From Arthrobacter sp. ISL-5 (GTDB lineage Bacteria; Actinomycetota; Actinomycetes; Actinomycetales; Micrococcaceae), in the NCBI RefSeq assembly GCF_018613835.1, contig NZ_JAGGPM010000046.1:112941-176940 (forward strand): a stretch of DNA of 64,000 bases, read 5' to 3'. The position numbers and the translations under genes are program-made. Positions 48,803 through 57,901 of this stretch are shown here, piece after piece. Under the pieces are notes generated by a model. The model was given only the letters and a program-made list of their open reading frames with translations. It ran no database searches and was not told where the DNA came from. The number at the start of each line of letters is the position of its first letter. Positions within the stretch are counted from its first letter, which is position 1.

Positions 48803-51613
48803 ATGAGCACTGTGGACAGCTTCGGTTCAAAAGGCAAACTTAATGTAGCCGGAACCGAATACGAAATTTTCCGGTTGAACTCCGTTGAAGGTTCAGAAAA
48901 CCTTCCGTTCAGCCTCAAGGTATTGCTTGAAAACCTGTTGAGGACCGAGGACGGCGCGAACATCACTGCCGATCACGTCCGCGCCTTGGCAGGGTGGGAT
49001 CCGAATGCCCAGCCCGACACTGAAATCCAGTTCACGCCCGCCCGCGTGATCATGCAGGACTTCACCGGCGTGCCCTGCGTGGTGGACCTTGCCACGATGC
49101 GCGAGGCGGTCAAGGAGCTTGGCGGCGATCCGAAGAGGGTGAACCCGCTGGCTCCGGCCGAGATGGTGATTGACCACTCGGTGCAGATCGATGCCTTCGG
49201 TAACTCCGGCGCACTGGAGCGCAATATGGAGATCGAATACCAGCGCAATGGTGAGCGCTACCAGTTCCTGCGCTGGGGCCAGACCGCGTTTGACGACTTC
49301 AAGGTCGTCCCGCCGGGAACCGGCATCGTGCACCAGGTCAACATCGAATACCTGGCCCGCACCGTCATGACCCGCGAAGTGGACGGCGTCGTCCGTGCCT
49401 ACCCCGACACCTGCGTCGGCACCGACTCACACACCACCATGGTCAACGGCCTGGGTGTGCTGGGCTGGGGCGTTGGCGGCATTGAAGCCGAGGCCGCAAT
49501 GCTGGGTCAGCCCGTTTCCATGCTGATCCCGCGCGTCGTGGGTTTCAAGCTGACCGGTTCCATCCCGGCCGGCGCCACCGCCACCGACGTCGTCCTCACC
49601 ATCACCGAGCAGCTGCGCAAGCACGGCGTTGTGGGCAAGTTCGTGGAGTTCTACGGCGAAGGCGTGGCGGCAGTGCCGCTGGCCAACCGCGCCACCATCG
49701 GCAACATGAGCCCGGAGTTCGGCTCCACGGCCGCAATGTTCCCGATCGACGACGTCACACTCGAGTACCTCCGCCTCACCGGCCGTTCCGACGAGAACGT
49801 CGCCCTGGTTGAGTCCTATGCGAAGGAACAGGGCCTCTGGCACGATCCTTCCCGCGAGATCAAGTTCTCCGAGTACCTCGAACTGGACCTGTCCACGGTT
49901 GTTCCCTCCATCTCCGGCCCGAAGCGTCCCCAGGACCGCATCGAGCTCACGGATGCCAAGGAGCAGTTCCGCAAGGACATCCACAACTACGTGACCATCG
50001 AAGACGGCAGCGTGGACGAGTCCCTGGAAGAGTCCTTCCCGGCCTCCGATCCGCCCTCGTTCACCCACGCTGATTCCCACACCACGGAAACGGCCCGCGT
50101 TGAGTCTGCCGCCAACGGCGCCGAGGGACGTCCGTCCATCCCGGTGCACGTTGTCACCGAGGACGGCCGCGAGTTCGAGCTGGACCACGGAGCGGTGTCC
50201 ATCGCCTCGATCACGTCCTGCACCAACACGTCCAACCCTTCCGTGATGCTCGCCGCAGCACTGCTGGCGCGCAACGCCGTGGACAAGGGCCTGACGTCCA
50301 AGCCGTGGGTAAAGACCTCCGTGGCTCCCGGCTCCAAAGTGGTCACCGACTACTACGAGAAGTCCGGCCTCACCCCGTACCTGGAGAAGCTCGGCTTCTA
50401 CATCGTGGGCTACGGCTGCGCCACCTGCATCGGCAACTCCGGCCCGCTCGACGCCGAAATCTCCGAGGCCATCCAGGCCAACGACCTTTCCGTCACCGCA
50501 GTGCTGTCCGGCAACCGTAACTTCGAAGGCCGCATCAACCCGGACGTGAAGATGAACTACCTGGCTTCCCCGCCGCTGGTCATCGCCTACGCCCTGGCCG
50601 GAACCATGGACTTCGATTTCGACACCGACTCCCTTGGACAGGACGAAGCCGGCAACGAGGTCTACCTGAAGGACATCTGGCCGAACCCGGTCGAAGTTCA
50701 GCAGGTCATCGATTCCTCCATCGACAAAGAAATGTTCGCCCGCGGCTACGAGGGCGTCTTCGACGGCGACGACCGCTGGAAGGCCCTCGACACCCCGGCT
50801 GGCGACACTTTCGCCTGGGACGAGAAGTCCACGTATGTCCGGAAGCCCCCGTACTTCGAGGGCATGAAGGCCACGCCTGAGCCCGTGAAGGACATCTCCG
50901 GTGCCCGCGTGCTGCTCAAGCTCGGCGATTCCGTCACCACGGACCACATCTCCCCGGCTGGTTCCTTCAAGTCGGACACCCCGGCCGGCCAGTACCTGCT
51001 GGCCAACGGCGTGGAGCGCAAGGACTTCAACTCCTACGGCTCACGCCGTGGCAACCACGAGGTCATGATCCGCGGCACGTTCGCCAACATCCGCATCAAG
51101 AACCAGCTGCTGGACGGCGTGGAGGGCGGCTTCACCCGCGACTTCACCCAGGCGGACGGCCCGCAGGCTTATGTCTACGACGCCGCCCAGAACTACCAGG
51201 CAGCCGGCACCCCCCTGGTGGTCCTGGCAGGCAAGGAATACGGTTCCGGTTCGTCCCGCGACTGGGCAGCCAAGGGCACCGCGCTGCTGGGCGTCAAGGC
51301 TGTCATCGCCGAAAGCTATGAGCGCATCCACCGCTCGAACCTGATCGGCATGGGTGTCCTTCCGCTGCAGTTCCCGGCCGGCGAGTCCGCTGCCACGCTG
51401 GGGCTGACGGGCACGGAAACCTTCGCTGTTGAGGGCGTCACCGCCCTGAATGAAGGCACCACGCCGAAGACCCTCAAGGTCACGGCCACCGCCGAGGACG
51501 GCACCGCCAAGTCGTTCGATGCCGTGCTCCGCATCGACACCCCGGGCGAAGCCGACTACTACCGCAACGGCGGCATCCTGCAGTACGTTCTGCGCCAGAT
51601 CTCCGCGAACTAG
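48803..51613 (+). CDS. acnA: Aconitate hydratase A
   Basis: 936 residues; isomerises citrate to isocitrate in the TCA cycle. The [4Fe-4S] ligands are Cys473 (S-C-T-N-T-S-N), Cys539 and Cys542 (G-C-A-T-C-I-G-N). The swivelling C-terminal domain has S-Y-G-S-R-R-G-N near residue 749 and G-S-G-S-S-R-D-W near 815. An acidic insert at about 400-450 (with E-S-F-P-A-S-D-P-P-S) is typical of actinobacterial members. AGGAG precedes the ATG. It is monocistronic with a strong terminator. A 22-bp inverted repeat upstream may be an operator. Confidence 0.96.
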   Translation: MSTVDSFGSKGKLNVAGTEYEIFRLNSVEGSENLPFSLKVLLENLLRTEDGANITADHVRALAGWDPNAQPDTEIQFTPARVIMQDFTGVPCVVDLATMREAVKELGGDPKRVNPLAPAEMVIDHSVQIDAFGNSGALERNMEIEYQRNGERYQFLRWGQTAFDDFKVVPPGTGIVHQVNIEYLARTVMTREVDGVVRAYPDTCVGTDSHTTMVNGLGVLGWGVGGIEAEAAMLGQPVSMLIPRVVGFKLTGSIPAGATATDVVLTITEQLRKHGVVGKFVEFYGEGVAAVPLANRATIGNMSPEFGSTAAMFPIDDVTLEYLRLTGRSDENVALVESYAKEQGLWHDPSREIKFSEYLELDLSTVVPSISGPKRPQDRIELTDAKEQFRKDIHNYVTIEDGSVDESLEESFPASDPPSFTHADSHTTETARVESAANGAEGRPSIPVHVVTEDGREFELDHGAVSIASITSCTNTSNPSVMLAAALLARNAVDKGLTSKPWVKTSVAPGSKVVTDYYEKSGLTPYLEKLGFYIVGYGCATCIGNSGPLDAEISEAIQANDLSVTAVLSGNRNFEGRINPDVKMNYLASPPLVIAYALAGTMDFDFDTDSLGQDEAGNEVYLKDIWPNPVEVQQVIDSSIDKEMFARGYEGVFDGDDRWKALDTPAGDTFAWDEKSTYVRKPPYFEGMKATPEPVKDISGARVLLKLGDSVTTDHISPAGSFKSDTPAGQYLLANGVERKDFNSYGSRRGNHEVMIRGTFANIRIKNQLLDGVEGGFTRDFTQADGPQAYVYDAAQNYQAAGTPLVVLAGKEYGSGSSRDWAAKGTALLGVKAVIAESYERIHRSNLIGMGVLPLQFPAGESAATLGLTGTETFAVEGVTALNEGTTPKTLKVTATAEDGTAKSFDAVLRIDTPGEADYYRNGGILQYVLRQISAN

Positions 51614-51644
51614 GCGGAGTCGCCGGCCTGTACCGGTAACGCAT

Positions 51645-51685
51645 GCGAAGGCCTCGGCCGGTCACAGACCGGCCGGGGCCTTCGC
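51645..51685 (+). terminator. Terminator after acnA
   Basis: A 19-bp stem (51645-51663 with 51667-51685; one T-G pair) around the loop ACA, 32 bases after the stop. Confidence 0.88.
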
Positions 51686-51754
51686 GTTCCGGCGCGGCGG
51701 CCACGGCAGAGGCGTTAGAGTTAAAAGGCACGTCTACCACCGAAGGAGGGGCCG

Positions 51755-53728
51755 TTGGGAATCTTGGAGACCATCCGGAACCCGCAGAACCTGAGCAAGT
51801 TGTCCGCAGCGCAGCTCGAACAGTTGGCTACCGACATCCGGAAATTCCTGATCAGCAACGTCTCGCAGACCGGTGGACACCTCGGACCCAATCTCGGCGT
51901 CGTGGAACTCACCATGGCCGTGCACCGCATCTTTGACTCGCCCCGGGACAGCATCGTGTTTGACACCGGGCACCAGTCTTACGTCCACAAGCTCCTGACC
52001 GGCCGGCAGGACTTCGGCACCCTGCGCCAGCAGGGCGGCATGTCCGGCTATCCGGCGCGCGGCGAGTCTGAACACGACATCGTGGAGAGTTCGCATGCGT
52101 CCTCCTCGCTGTCCTGGGCGGACGGTATTTCACGGGCCCGGCAGCTGACCGGCGACGGCGACCGGTACGTCATTGCGGTGGTGGGCGACGGCGCCCTGAC
52201 CGGCGGCATGGCCTGGGAGGCCATCAACAACATCGCGGCGGACAAGAAGCGCCGCGTGGTCATCGTCGTTAACGACAACGGCCGCTCGTATGCGCCCACG
52301 GTGGGCGGGTTCGCCGACTACCTTGCCTCGCTGCGCCCCACCATCGATTCCTTCCGCACCGCTCCGGCCTACGAGGGCACCCTGGACTGGTGGAAGCACA
52401 AGCTCCAGAACGGCGGCCCGCTGGGCCAGCTGACGTACCGCAGCCTGCATGCCATGAAAAAGGGCATCAAGGACTGGTGGGCACCCCAAGGCATGTTCGA
52501 GGACCTGGGCATGAAGTACATCGGGCCCGTGGACGGCCATAACCTGCACGCCATGGAGCACGCCCTCGCGCAGGCCAAGCAGTATGCCGGGCCGGTGATC
52601 GTCCATGCCATCACGGAAAAGGGCCACGGCTACGCCCCGGCCCGCGCCCACGAGGCCGACCAGTTCCACGCCGTCGGCATCATCGACCCGGAGACCGGCG
52701 AGCCCACCGAAGGCACCGGCGCCCAGTCCTGGACCTCGGTCTTTGCCAATGAAATTGCGGACATCGCGGACGAACGTCCGGACATTGTCGGCATCACCGG
52801 CGCCATGCTGATCCCGGTCGGGCTGCACAAGTTCGCCGCGCGCCACCCTGAGCGCGTTATCGACGTCGGAATCGCCGAACAGCATGCCCTCACGTCCGCG
52901 GCCGGCATGGCCTTCGGCGGACTGCACCCGGTGGTGGCTATCTACGCCACGTTCCTCAACCGCGCGTTCGACCAGCTGCTCATGGATGTGGCCCTGCACA
53001 AGGCCGGCGTGACGATCGTCCTGGACCGGGCCGGCGTCACCGGACCCGACGGCGCCAGCCACCACGGCATGTGGGACATGGCCATGGTCCAGATCGTTCC
53101 CGGTCTCCACCTCGCCGCACCCCGCGATGCCTCCCGCCTCCGCGAGGAGCTCCGGGAAGCCGTCGCGATTGAGGACGCTCCCAGCGTGGTCAGGTTCTCC
53201 AAGGGCAGCGTCGGCGCCGAAGTCGAGGCCCTTGAAAGGCTGAACGACGGCGTCGATGTCCTCGCCCGCCGCCCCGCCGGATCCACCGAGAACGATGTCC
53301 TGATCGTGAGCGTGGGCGCCATGTCCGAGCTCGCTTTGGATGTTTCCAACCGGCTCGGCGCACAGGGGATCAGTTCCACCGTGGTGGATCCCAGGTGGGT
53401 TCTTCCCGTACGCCGGTCCATTGTGGCCCTCGCGTCCCACCACCGCCTCGTGGTCTGCATCGAAGACGGCGTGCGGGCCGGCGGGGTCGGCTCGCGGATC
53501 CGCCAGGAGATGCGCGCCGCCGGCGTGGACACCGCCCTGAACGAGGTTGGCCTCCCTGTCGATTTCCTGGACCACGGCACCCGCGGGCAGGTCCTGGAAC
53601 GCGTGGGCCTCACTGCCCGGAAGATCACGCACGACGTCGTGGCGCAGGTTCTCGGGACGAAGGTGCCTTTCGCACGCCCCCTGCCGGGGCAGGAACATCC
53701 CAGCACGGGCAGCCTGCCGATTCTGTGA
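51755..53728 (+). CDS. dxs: 1-deoxy-D-xylulose-5-phosphate synthase
   Basis: 657 residues; condenses pyruvate and glyceraldehyde 3-phosphate, the first step of the MEP isoprenoid pathway. The thiamine diphosphate motif G-D-G-A-L-T-G-G-M lies near residue 148, with the catalytic Glu375 (G-I-A-E-Q-H), the pyrimidine-binding domain at about 315-490 and the transketolase C-terminal domain at about 500-640. The TTG start has GAAGGAGGG upstream. The next frame starts at a GTG that overlaps the stop codon. Confidence 0.96.
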   Translation: MGILETIRNPQNLSKLSAAQLEQLATDIRKFLISNVSQTGGHLGPNLGVVELTMAVHRIFDSPRDSIVFDTGHQSYVHKLLTGRQDFGTLRQQGGMSGYPARGESEHDIVESSHASSSLSWADGISRARQLTGDGDRYVIAVVGDGALTGGMAWEAINNIAADKKRRVVIVVNDNGRSYAPTVGGFADYLASLRPTIDSFRTAPAYEGTLDWWKHKLQNGGPLGQLTYRSLHAMKKGIKDWWAPQGMFEDLGMKYIGPVDGHNLHAMEHALAQAKQYAGPVIVHAITEKGHGYAPARAHEADQFHAVGIIDPETGEPTEGTGAQSWTSVFANEIADIADERPDIVGITGAMLIPVGLHKFAARHPERVIDVGIAEQHALTSAAGMAFGGLHPVVAIYATFLNRAFDQLLMDVALHKAGVTIVLDRAGVTGPDGASHHGMWDMAMVQIVPGLHLAAPRDASRLREELREAVAIEDAPSVVRFSKGSVGAEVEALERLNDGVDVLARRPAGSTENDVLIVSVGAMSELALDVSNRLGAQGISSTVVDPRWVLPVRRSIVALASHHRLVVCIEDGVRAGGVGSRIRQEMRAAGVDTALNEVGLPVDFLDHGTRGQVLERVGLTARKITHDVVAQVLGTKVPFARPLPGQEHPSTGSLPIL

Positions 53729-54030
53729 GGATTCCGCACGGACTGAAGCAGAGCGACCTGGCAACAGCCCATGAATGGAAGACCCTCAAGCCCGGCGTGG
53801 CGGAATTCCACGTGATTGACATGGACCTCGATGTGATCCGCTCGGCGGATCGCGGCGTATTCGTCGATGACGAGGACGAATTCGCAGGACACAGGATTGA
53901 GATGGCTTATCCCGAACAGCTTGTTGACCGGATCCGGTCGGCATCCGATGAGCTCTACCAGGCCGTAAAGGCACAACAGCCACCATTCGACGGCACAGAC
54001 CATGAATGGTTTAGGAAAGGACGGGCATGA
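53725..54030 (+). CDS. N-terminally truncated DUF402 protein
   Basis: 101 residues if the GTG overlapping the dxs stop is used. Residues 35-98 (M-D-L-D-V-I-R, D-E-D-E-F, Y-P-E-Q-L-V, P-P-F-D-G) match the C-terminal half of DUF402 (FomD-like) nucleotide hydrolases, normally about 180-200 residues. The first half, which carries most of the active-site barrel, is missing and replaced by an unrelated lead-in of about 30 residues. The frame is intact and overlaps both neighbours (GTGA and ATGA), so it may be translated, but it is probably inactive: either a gene remnant fused behind dxs or a domain with a new role. Confidence 0.55.
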   Translation: MRIPHGLKQSDLATAHEWKTLKPGVAEFHVIDMDLDVIRSADRGVFVDDEDEFAGHRIEMAYPEQLVDRIRSASDELYQAVKAQQPPFDGTDHEWFRKGRA

Positions 54031-54587
54031 GCGGAATTATCCGGGTCTACAAGCGTGATGAAGAAGGGGCTCTCCAGTTCAGGGAAGCCTGGTTCGACGA
54101 GGACTACAGCCAGTTCATCATGAACCACGGGGCCGTGGGGCACCAGAGCAAGACCGAGGAGACGGACGTTCCGGATGCCGAGGCCGCCGAGAGGCTGATG
54201 GACGCATTCGCGGTGCAGTGCGCCGAAGACGGCTACGCCGAGATTCCGGAGGAAGAGCAGTTCTGGCTAGTGGCGCAGTACGCGCTGAAGACCAAGGAAG
54301 GCACCAGCCGTGACCGGTACCTTGAGGAAAAGGCCAAGGACGCACTTATCAGCCACTTGGCATGGCGCGGCCTGGGCGTTGTGGACCGCTCGGAATTCAG
54401 CGACTCCAAGCTCAACATTTTCTGCCTGTGCCCGGACGTGAACAAGGCCGTGAACGCCATCAAGGTTTGCATCCGGGGCGAGGACCTGGACTTCACCAAG
54501 CTCAGCATCGGCGCGGCTCCGTTCAGCGACCCGACTGCGTTGAAACTCAAGCACTCACCCAAGCAGGCCGCCAGCTTCAGCCTCTAA
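54027..54587 (+). CDS. Conserved hypothetical protein
   Basis: 186 residues, soluble, mixed alpha/beta, no membrane segment. The N-terminal part looks like a beta-rich domain (I-I-R-V-Y-K-R, A-W-F-D-E-D-Y) followed by a helical region and another alpha/beta domain with C-L-C-P-D near residue 133. I do not recognise the family. The ATG overlaps the stop of the DUF402 fragment (ATGA), so it is in the dxs transcript. Confidence 0.65.
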   Translation: MSGIIRVYKRDEEGALQFREAWFDEDYSQFIMNHGAVGHQSKTEETDVPDAEAAERLMDAFAVQCAEDGYAEIPEEEQFWLVAQYALKTKEGTSRDRYLEEKAKDALISHLAWRGLGVVDRSEFSDSKLNIFCLCPDVNKAVNAIKVCIRGEDLDFTKLSIGAAPFSDPTALKLKHSPKQAASFSL

Positions 54588-54620
54588 GAGCAGTTCCCAG
54601 CAGATGGAAGGCAGGACGTC

Positions 54621-54839
54621 ATGACACCGAAGTCAGTCCAACCAGGCCGAACACCGCTTCCGCGGGGCATAGCCTCGCCAGCCCGCCGGCTTCTCGCCCA
54701 TTCCGGCGTGGAGACGCTGGAACAGGTGGCGCAGCTGGGGCTGCGCCAGCTGGCGGCGCTCCCTGGCATGTGCGCGAAGACCTTGGCGCAGCTTCAGGAC
54801 GCCTTGGACGAGCACGGACTGGAATTCCAATCCGCCTGA
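54621..54839 (+). CDS. Small RpoA-CTD-like helix-hairpin-helix protein
   Basis: 72 residues. Residues about 13-68 (I-A-S-P-A-R-R-L-L, G-V-E-T-L-E-Q-V, L-A-A-L-P-G-M-C-A-K-T-L) have the pattern of the RNA polymerase alpha C-terminal domain, a helix-hairpin-helix module seen in many small actinobacterial proteins. It could bind DNA or proteins. AAGGCAGGA lies ten bases before the ATG. It is 33 bases after the preceding gene and may share its transcript. Confidence 0.65.
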   Translation: MTPKSVQPGRTPLPRGIASPARRLLAHSGVETLEQVAQLGLRQLAALPGMCAKTLAQLQDALDEHGLEFQSA

Positions 54840-54885
54840 GTTGCACCGGCTAACAGGGCTGCCAGGGCGGCCGCCGGCGCCGTTA

Positions 54886-54891
54886 TAGGGT
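54886..54891 (+). promoter_or_regulatory. -10 element of a leaderless promoter (aldo/keto reductase operon)
   Basis: TAGGGT (within TATAGGGT) is followed by six bases and the ATG at 54898. Confidence 0.55.
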
Positions 54892-54897
54892 GTTTCC

Positions 54898-55875
54898 ATG
54901 ACTGAATACCGCCGTCTTGGAAAATCCGGATTGACTGTCTCCGTCGTCGGGCTCGGCTGCAACAACCTGGGCCGGGCCAATACGGCGACGGAGTCGCAGG
55001 AGGGGACAGACGCCGTCGTTCACGCCGCCCTTGAAGCCGGCGTGACGCTGTTCGACGTCGCCGATACCTACGGCCGCGAGCCGGGACTGAGCGAGACCAT
55101 GCTCGGCAAGGCGCTGGGCGGCAGGCGCGAGGAAGCCGTCGTGGCCACCAAGTTCGGCATGGACATGCATGGTGCCAACGGCAGGGACTTTGGTGCCCGC
55201 GGCTCTCGGTGCTACATCATCCGCGCCGCGGAGGCTTCCCTGCGCCGGCTCGGCACGGACTGGATCGACCTCTACCAGTTCCACACCCCGGACCCCCTGA
55301 CCCCCATCGAAGAGACCCTCGACGCCCTCGACGAGCTGGTCACGAGCGGCAAGGTGCGGTACATCGGCCACTCGAACCGGGCCGGCTGGCAGATCGCCGA
55401 GGCCGAATTCGTGGCGCGCGCCAGGGGCGGCTCGCGCTTCATCTCCTCGCAAAACCACTACAACCTGCTGGACCGCCGCGCCGAACTGGAGGTCACCCCC
55501 GCGGCCGAGGCCTACGGAATCGGCGTACTGCCCTACTTCCCGCTGGCCAACGGACTCCTGACCGGTAAGTATGCGCCGGACCTGGCCCCTTCCGGCTCGC
55601 GGCTCAGCCACACCCGTACCTATCTGGTCCGGGAGGCCGACTGGCAGCAGCTGGAACAGTTCCATGCCTTCGCGGCTGCCAGAGACCTCACCGAAGTGCA
55701 GGTCGCATTCTCCTGGCTGGCCGCCCAGCCGTCGGTCAGCAGCGTCATCGCCGGCGCCACGCGGCCCGAGCAGGTCCGCGAGAACGCCGAGGCCGTCGCC
55801 TGGGTGCCGGACAAGGCCGAATTGGACGAGCTGGACGCCATCTTCCCGCAGACGCCCAAGGTGGCCCTGTTCTGA
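54898..55875 (+). CDS. Aldo/keto reductase
   Basis: 325 residues, NADPH-dependent TIM barrel. The catalytic tetrad Asp53, Tyr58 (D-V-A-D-T-Y-G), Lys85 (A-T-K-F-G) and His129 (Y-Q-F-H-T-P-D) is complete, and the cofactor-binding A-T-R-P-E-Q segment lies near residue 287. The substrate is unknown. Its stop codon overlaps the start of the nucleoside hydrolase gene (TGATG), so the two are co-expressed. Confidence 0.92.
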   Translation: MTEYRRLGKSGLTVSVVGLGCNNLGRANTATESQEGTDAVVHAALEAGVTLFDVADTYGREPGLSETMLGKALGGRREEAVVATKFGMDMHGANGRDFGARGSRCYIIRAAEASLRRLGTDWIDLYQFHTPDPLTPIEETLDALDELVTSGKVRYIGHSNRAGWQIAEAEFVARARGGSRFISSQNHYNLLDRRAELEVTPAAEAYGIGVLPYFPLANGLLTGKYAPDLAPSGSRLSHTRTYLVREADWQQLEQFHAFAAARDLTEVQVAFSWLAAQPSVSSVIAGATRPEQVRENAEAVAWVPDKAELDELDAIFPQTPKVALF

Positions 55876-56912
55876 TGCAGTCCGTCCTGATGGACGTCGA
55901 CACCGGGATTGACGACGCCCTCGCCCTGGTCTACCTGCTCTCCAGGCCGGAGGTCACGATCCAGGCCATTACGTGCACGGCCGGCAACGTGGGTGCCCGG
56001 CAGGTGGCCCTGAACAACCTGGCCCTTTTGGAACTCTGCGGCCGCGCCGGCGTGGAAGTGGCAGTCGGCGCCGAGGTGCCGCTGGAAATCCCCCTGGTGA
56101 CCACCGAGGAGACCCACGGCCCCCAGGGGATCGGCTACGCGGAGCTGCCCAGGCCCGCAGGTGAGATATCTCCCCGGCATGCCGTGGACGTGTGGGTGGA
56201 GACGGTCCGGGCGCACCCGGGGGAGATCACCGGGCTGATCACCGGCCCGCTGACCAACTTCGCACTCGCACTGCGCCGCGAGCCTGACCTCCCCAGGCTG
56301 CTGAAGGGCCTGGTCATCATGGGCGGATGCTTCAACTACCAGGGCAACACCACGCCCACGGCGGAATGGAACGTCTCGGTGGACCCGCACGCGGCGCAGG
56401 AGGTCTTCGCCGCCTACAGCGGCCTTCCGCAGGACAGCCTGCCGGTGGTGTGCGCCCTGGAAACCACCGAGCGGATCGAGATGCGGCCGGAGCACCTGCA
56501 GCGGCTGGCCGAAGCGGCCGGCGCAGGTGAACCGGAGCTCGTGCTGCCGGAGCAGCCGGAAGGGCAGCGCAGCCGGTCGCGGAATCTGCTCGTGGCCTGC
56601 CTGTCGGACGCCATCCGCTTCTACATGGAGTTCCACCGGCTGTATGACCAGGGATTTGTCGCGCACATGCATGACGCCTTCGCTGCCGCCGTCGCAGTCG
56701 GCCGCACGCCGTTCCAGACGCGGCCCGCGACCGTTCATGTGGAAACCGGGTCGCCCCGGCTCATCGGCACCACGGTCGCGGACTTCCGCGGCATCTGGAA
56801 GGAGCCGGCCAACGCACGGATCGTCGTCTCCAACGATCCAGGGCAGTGCTTCGACGAGCTGATCGCGTCCGTAGGCGCGCTGGCGCGCTCCCTGCCACTG
56901 AGGAGCAGCTAG
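55875..56912 (+). CDS. Nucleoside hydrolase
   Basis: 345 residues; cleaves the N-glycosidic bond of nucleosides to base plus ribose. The calcium-binding N-terminus D7-V-D-T-G-I-D13-D14 is intact, and the usual T-T, N-W/N and D-P-H segments occur (E-W-N-V-S-V-D-P-H near residue 165). It sits just before a complete ECF transporter. A 19-bp sequence that includes its stop codon is duplicated immediately downstream. Confidence 0.9.
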   Translation: MQSVLMDVDTGIDDALALVYLLSRPEVTIQAITCTAGNVGARQVALNNLALLELCGRAGVEVAVGAEVPLEIPLVTTEETHGPQGIGYAELPRPAGEISPRHAVDVWVETVRAHPGEITGLITGPLTNFALALRREPDLPRLLKGLVIMGGCFNYQGNTTPTAEWNVSVDPHAAQEVFAAYSGLPQDSLPVVCALETTERIEMRPEHLQRLAEAAGAGEPELVLPEQPEGQRSRSRNLLVACLSDAIRFYMEFHRLYDQGFVAHMHDAFAAAVAVGRTPFQTRPATVHVETGSPRLIGTTVADFRGIWKEPANARIVVSNDPGQCFDELIASVGALARSLPLRSS

Positions 56913-56934
56913 GACACTGAGGAGCAGCTAGGAC
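56897..56934 (+). repeat. 19-bp tandem duplication at the nucleoside hydrolase stop codon
   Basis: The 19 bases at 56897-56915, which contain the TAG stop, are repeated exactly at 56916-56934. This looks like a recent slippage duplication. Confidence 0.85.
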
Positions 56935-56950
56935 TCTGCGCAGCAGGCCG

Positions 56951-56979
56951 TGGCAGGCGTGCCCGGCGGTCGGTAGGAT
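56951..56979 (+). promoter_or_regulatory. Candidate promoter of the ECF operon
   Basis: TGGCAG (56951-56956) and TAGGAT (56974-56979) are 17 bases apart. A leader of about 90 bases would precede the S-component gene; no known riboswitch class was recognised in it. Confidence 0.4.
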
Positions 56980-57077
56980 GGTAGCCGCGCCAAGGTGACA
57001 TAGGCGCCGCACTTTTGCGTACGCGGAACTTCACGCCACGGGTGCGGGACCCGCCGTCATCAGCCTAAGGAACCACC

Positions 57078-57899
57078 ATGTCACAGCCGTCCCTTACCCT
57101 CCCCACCCCCGGTCAGCGGGCGGGCCGGAACCGCCGGCTGCTCGAGATCCTGGGCGCCGCCGCGATCGCGGGCACGTTCATCTACCTGGTGCTCACCCAG
57201 CCGGCCGACATCACCGGCGGCCTCGGCAGCGTCTCCGCCCTCGTCGCGCTGGGCGGGTTCCTGCTGGGCGCGGTCCTGCTGATTGTGGGCGTGCTTCCCA
57301 CCCTTCCCACGTCCACGGTGGTGCTGATACCGGTCGCCCTGGTCCTGAACATCGTGCTCGGGCAGCTCATGGGCACCAGCGGCCTGCCGTTCTACCTCGA
57401 TGCCATCGGCACGGTGCTGATCGCCGTCCTGGCGGGCCCCGCGGCGGGCGCTGCCACCGGCGCGTTGAGCAGCATCGTCTGGTCCTTCATCAACCCCACC
57501 GTCCTGCCGTTCGCAGCAGGCGCGGCGCTCATCGGCTTCCTCGCCGGCACCGCCGCCCGCTACGGCCTGTTCCGGCGTTTCTACCTCGCCCCCGTTGCCG
57601 GATTTGTCACCGGGATAGTCGCCGGCGTCGTCTCGGCGCCCATCGCTGCCTTCGTGTTCGGCGGAACCTCCGGCGCCGGAACCGGGGCGATCGTCAGTGC
57701 CTTCCGCGCCATGGGCGACACCCTGCTGGCCGCCATCACCAAGCAGGCCCTGATTTCTGACCCCATGGACAAGGCCATCGTCTTCACCATCGCGGCGTTG
57801 CTGGTCTACGCACTTCCCCGGCGCACCACGTTCCAGTTCCCGTTCGTCCGCCGCTACAACGTCCTCGCAGGCAAGGAGCCGGCCAAGCGGAACGCCTGA
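57078..57899 (+). CDS. ECF transporter S component
   Basis: 273 residues with about seven membrane helices (residues 20-250) and basic ends. It resembles the larger substrate-specific components annotated in actinobacteria as energy-coupling factor substrate-specific proteins. No thiamine- or biotin-type signature was seen. Its place behind a nucleoside hydrolase suggests a nucleoside or nucleobase/ribose-derived substrate; this is inference. AAGGAACC precedes the ATG. The EcfT gene starts two bases after its stop. Confidence 0.8.
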   Translation: MSQPSLTLPTPGQRAGRNRRLLEILGAAAIAGTFIYLVLTQPADITGGLGSVSALVALGGFLLGAVLLIVGVLPTLPTSTVVLIPVALVLNIVLGQLMGTSGLPFYLDAIGTVLIAVLAGPAAGAATGALSSIVWSFINPTVLPFAAGAALIGFLAGTAARYGLFRRFYLAPVAGFVTGIVAGVVSAPIAAFVFGGTSGAGTGAIVSAFRAMGDTLLAAITKQALISDPMDKAIVFTIAALLVYALPRRTTFQFPFVRRYNVLAGKEPAKRNA

Positions 57900-57901
57900 C
57901 C

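Noticed and set aside
57010..57077. TPP riboswitch before the ECF genes
   Set aside because: An ACGGGTGCGGG string recalls one TPP stem, but the CTGAGA and ACCTGATC elements are absent.
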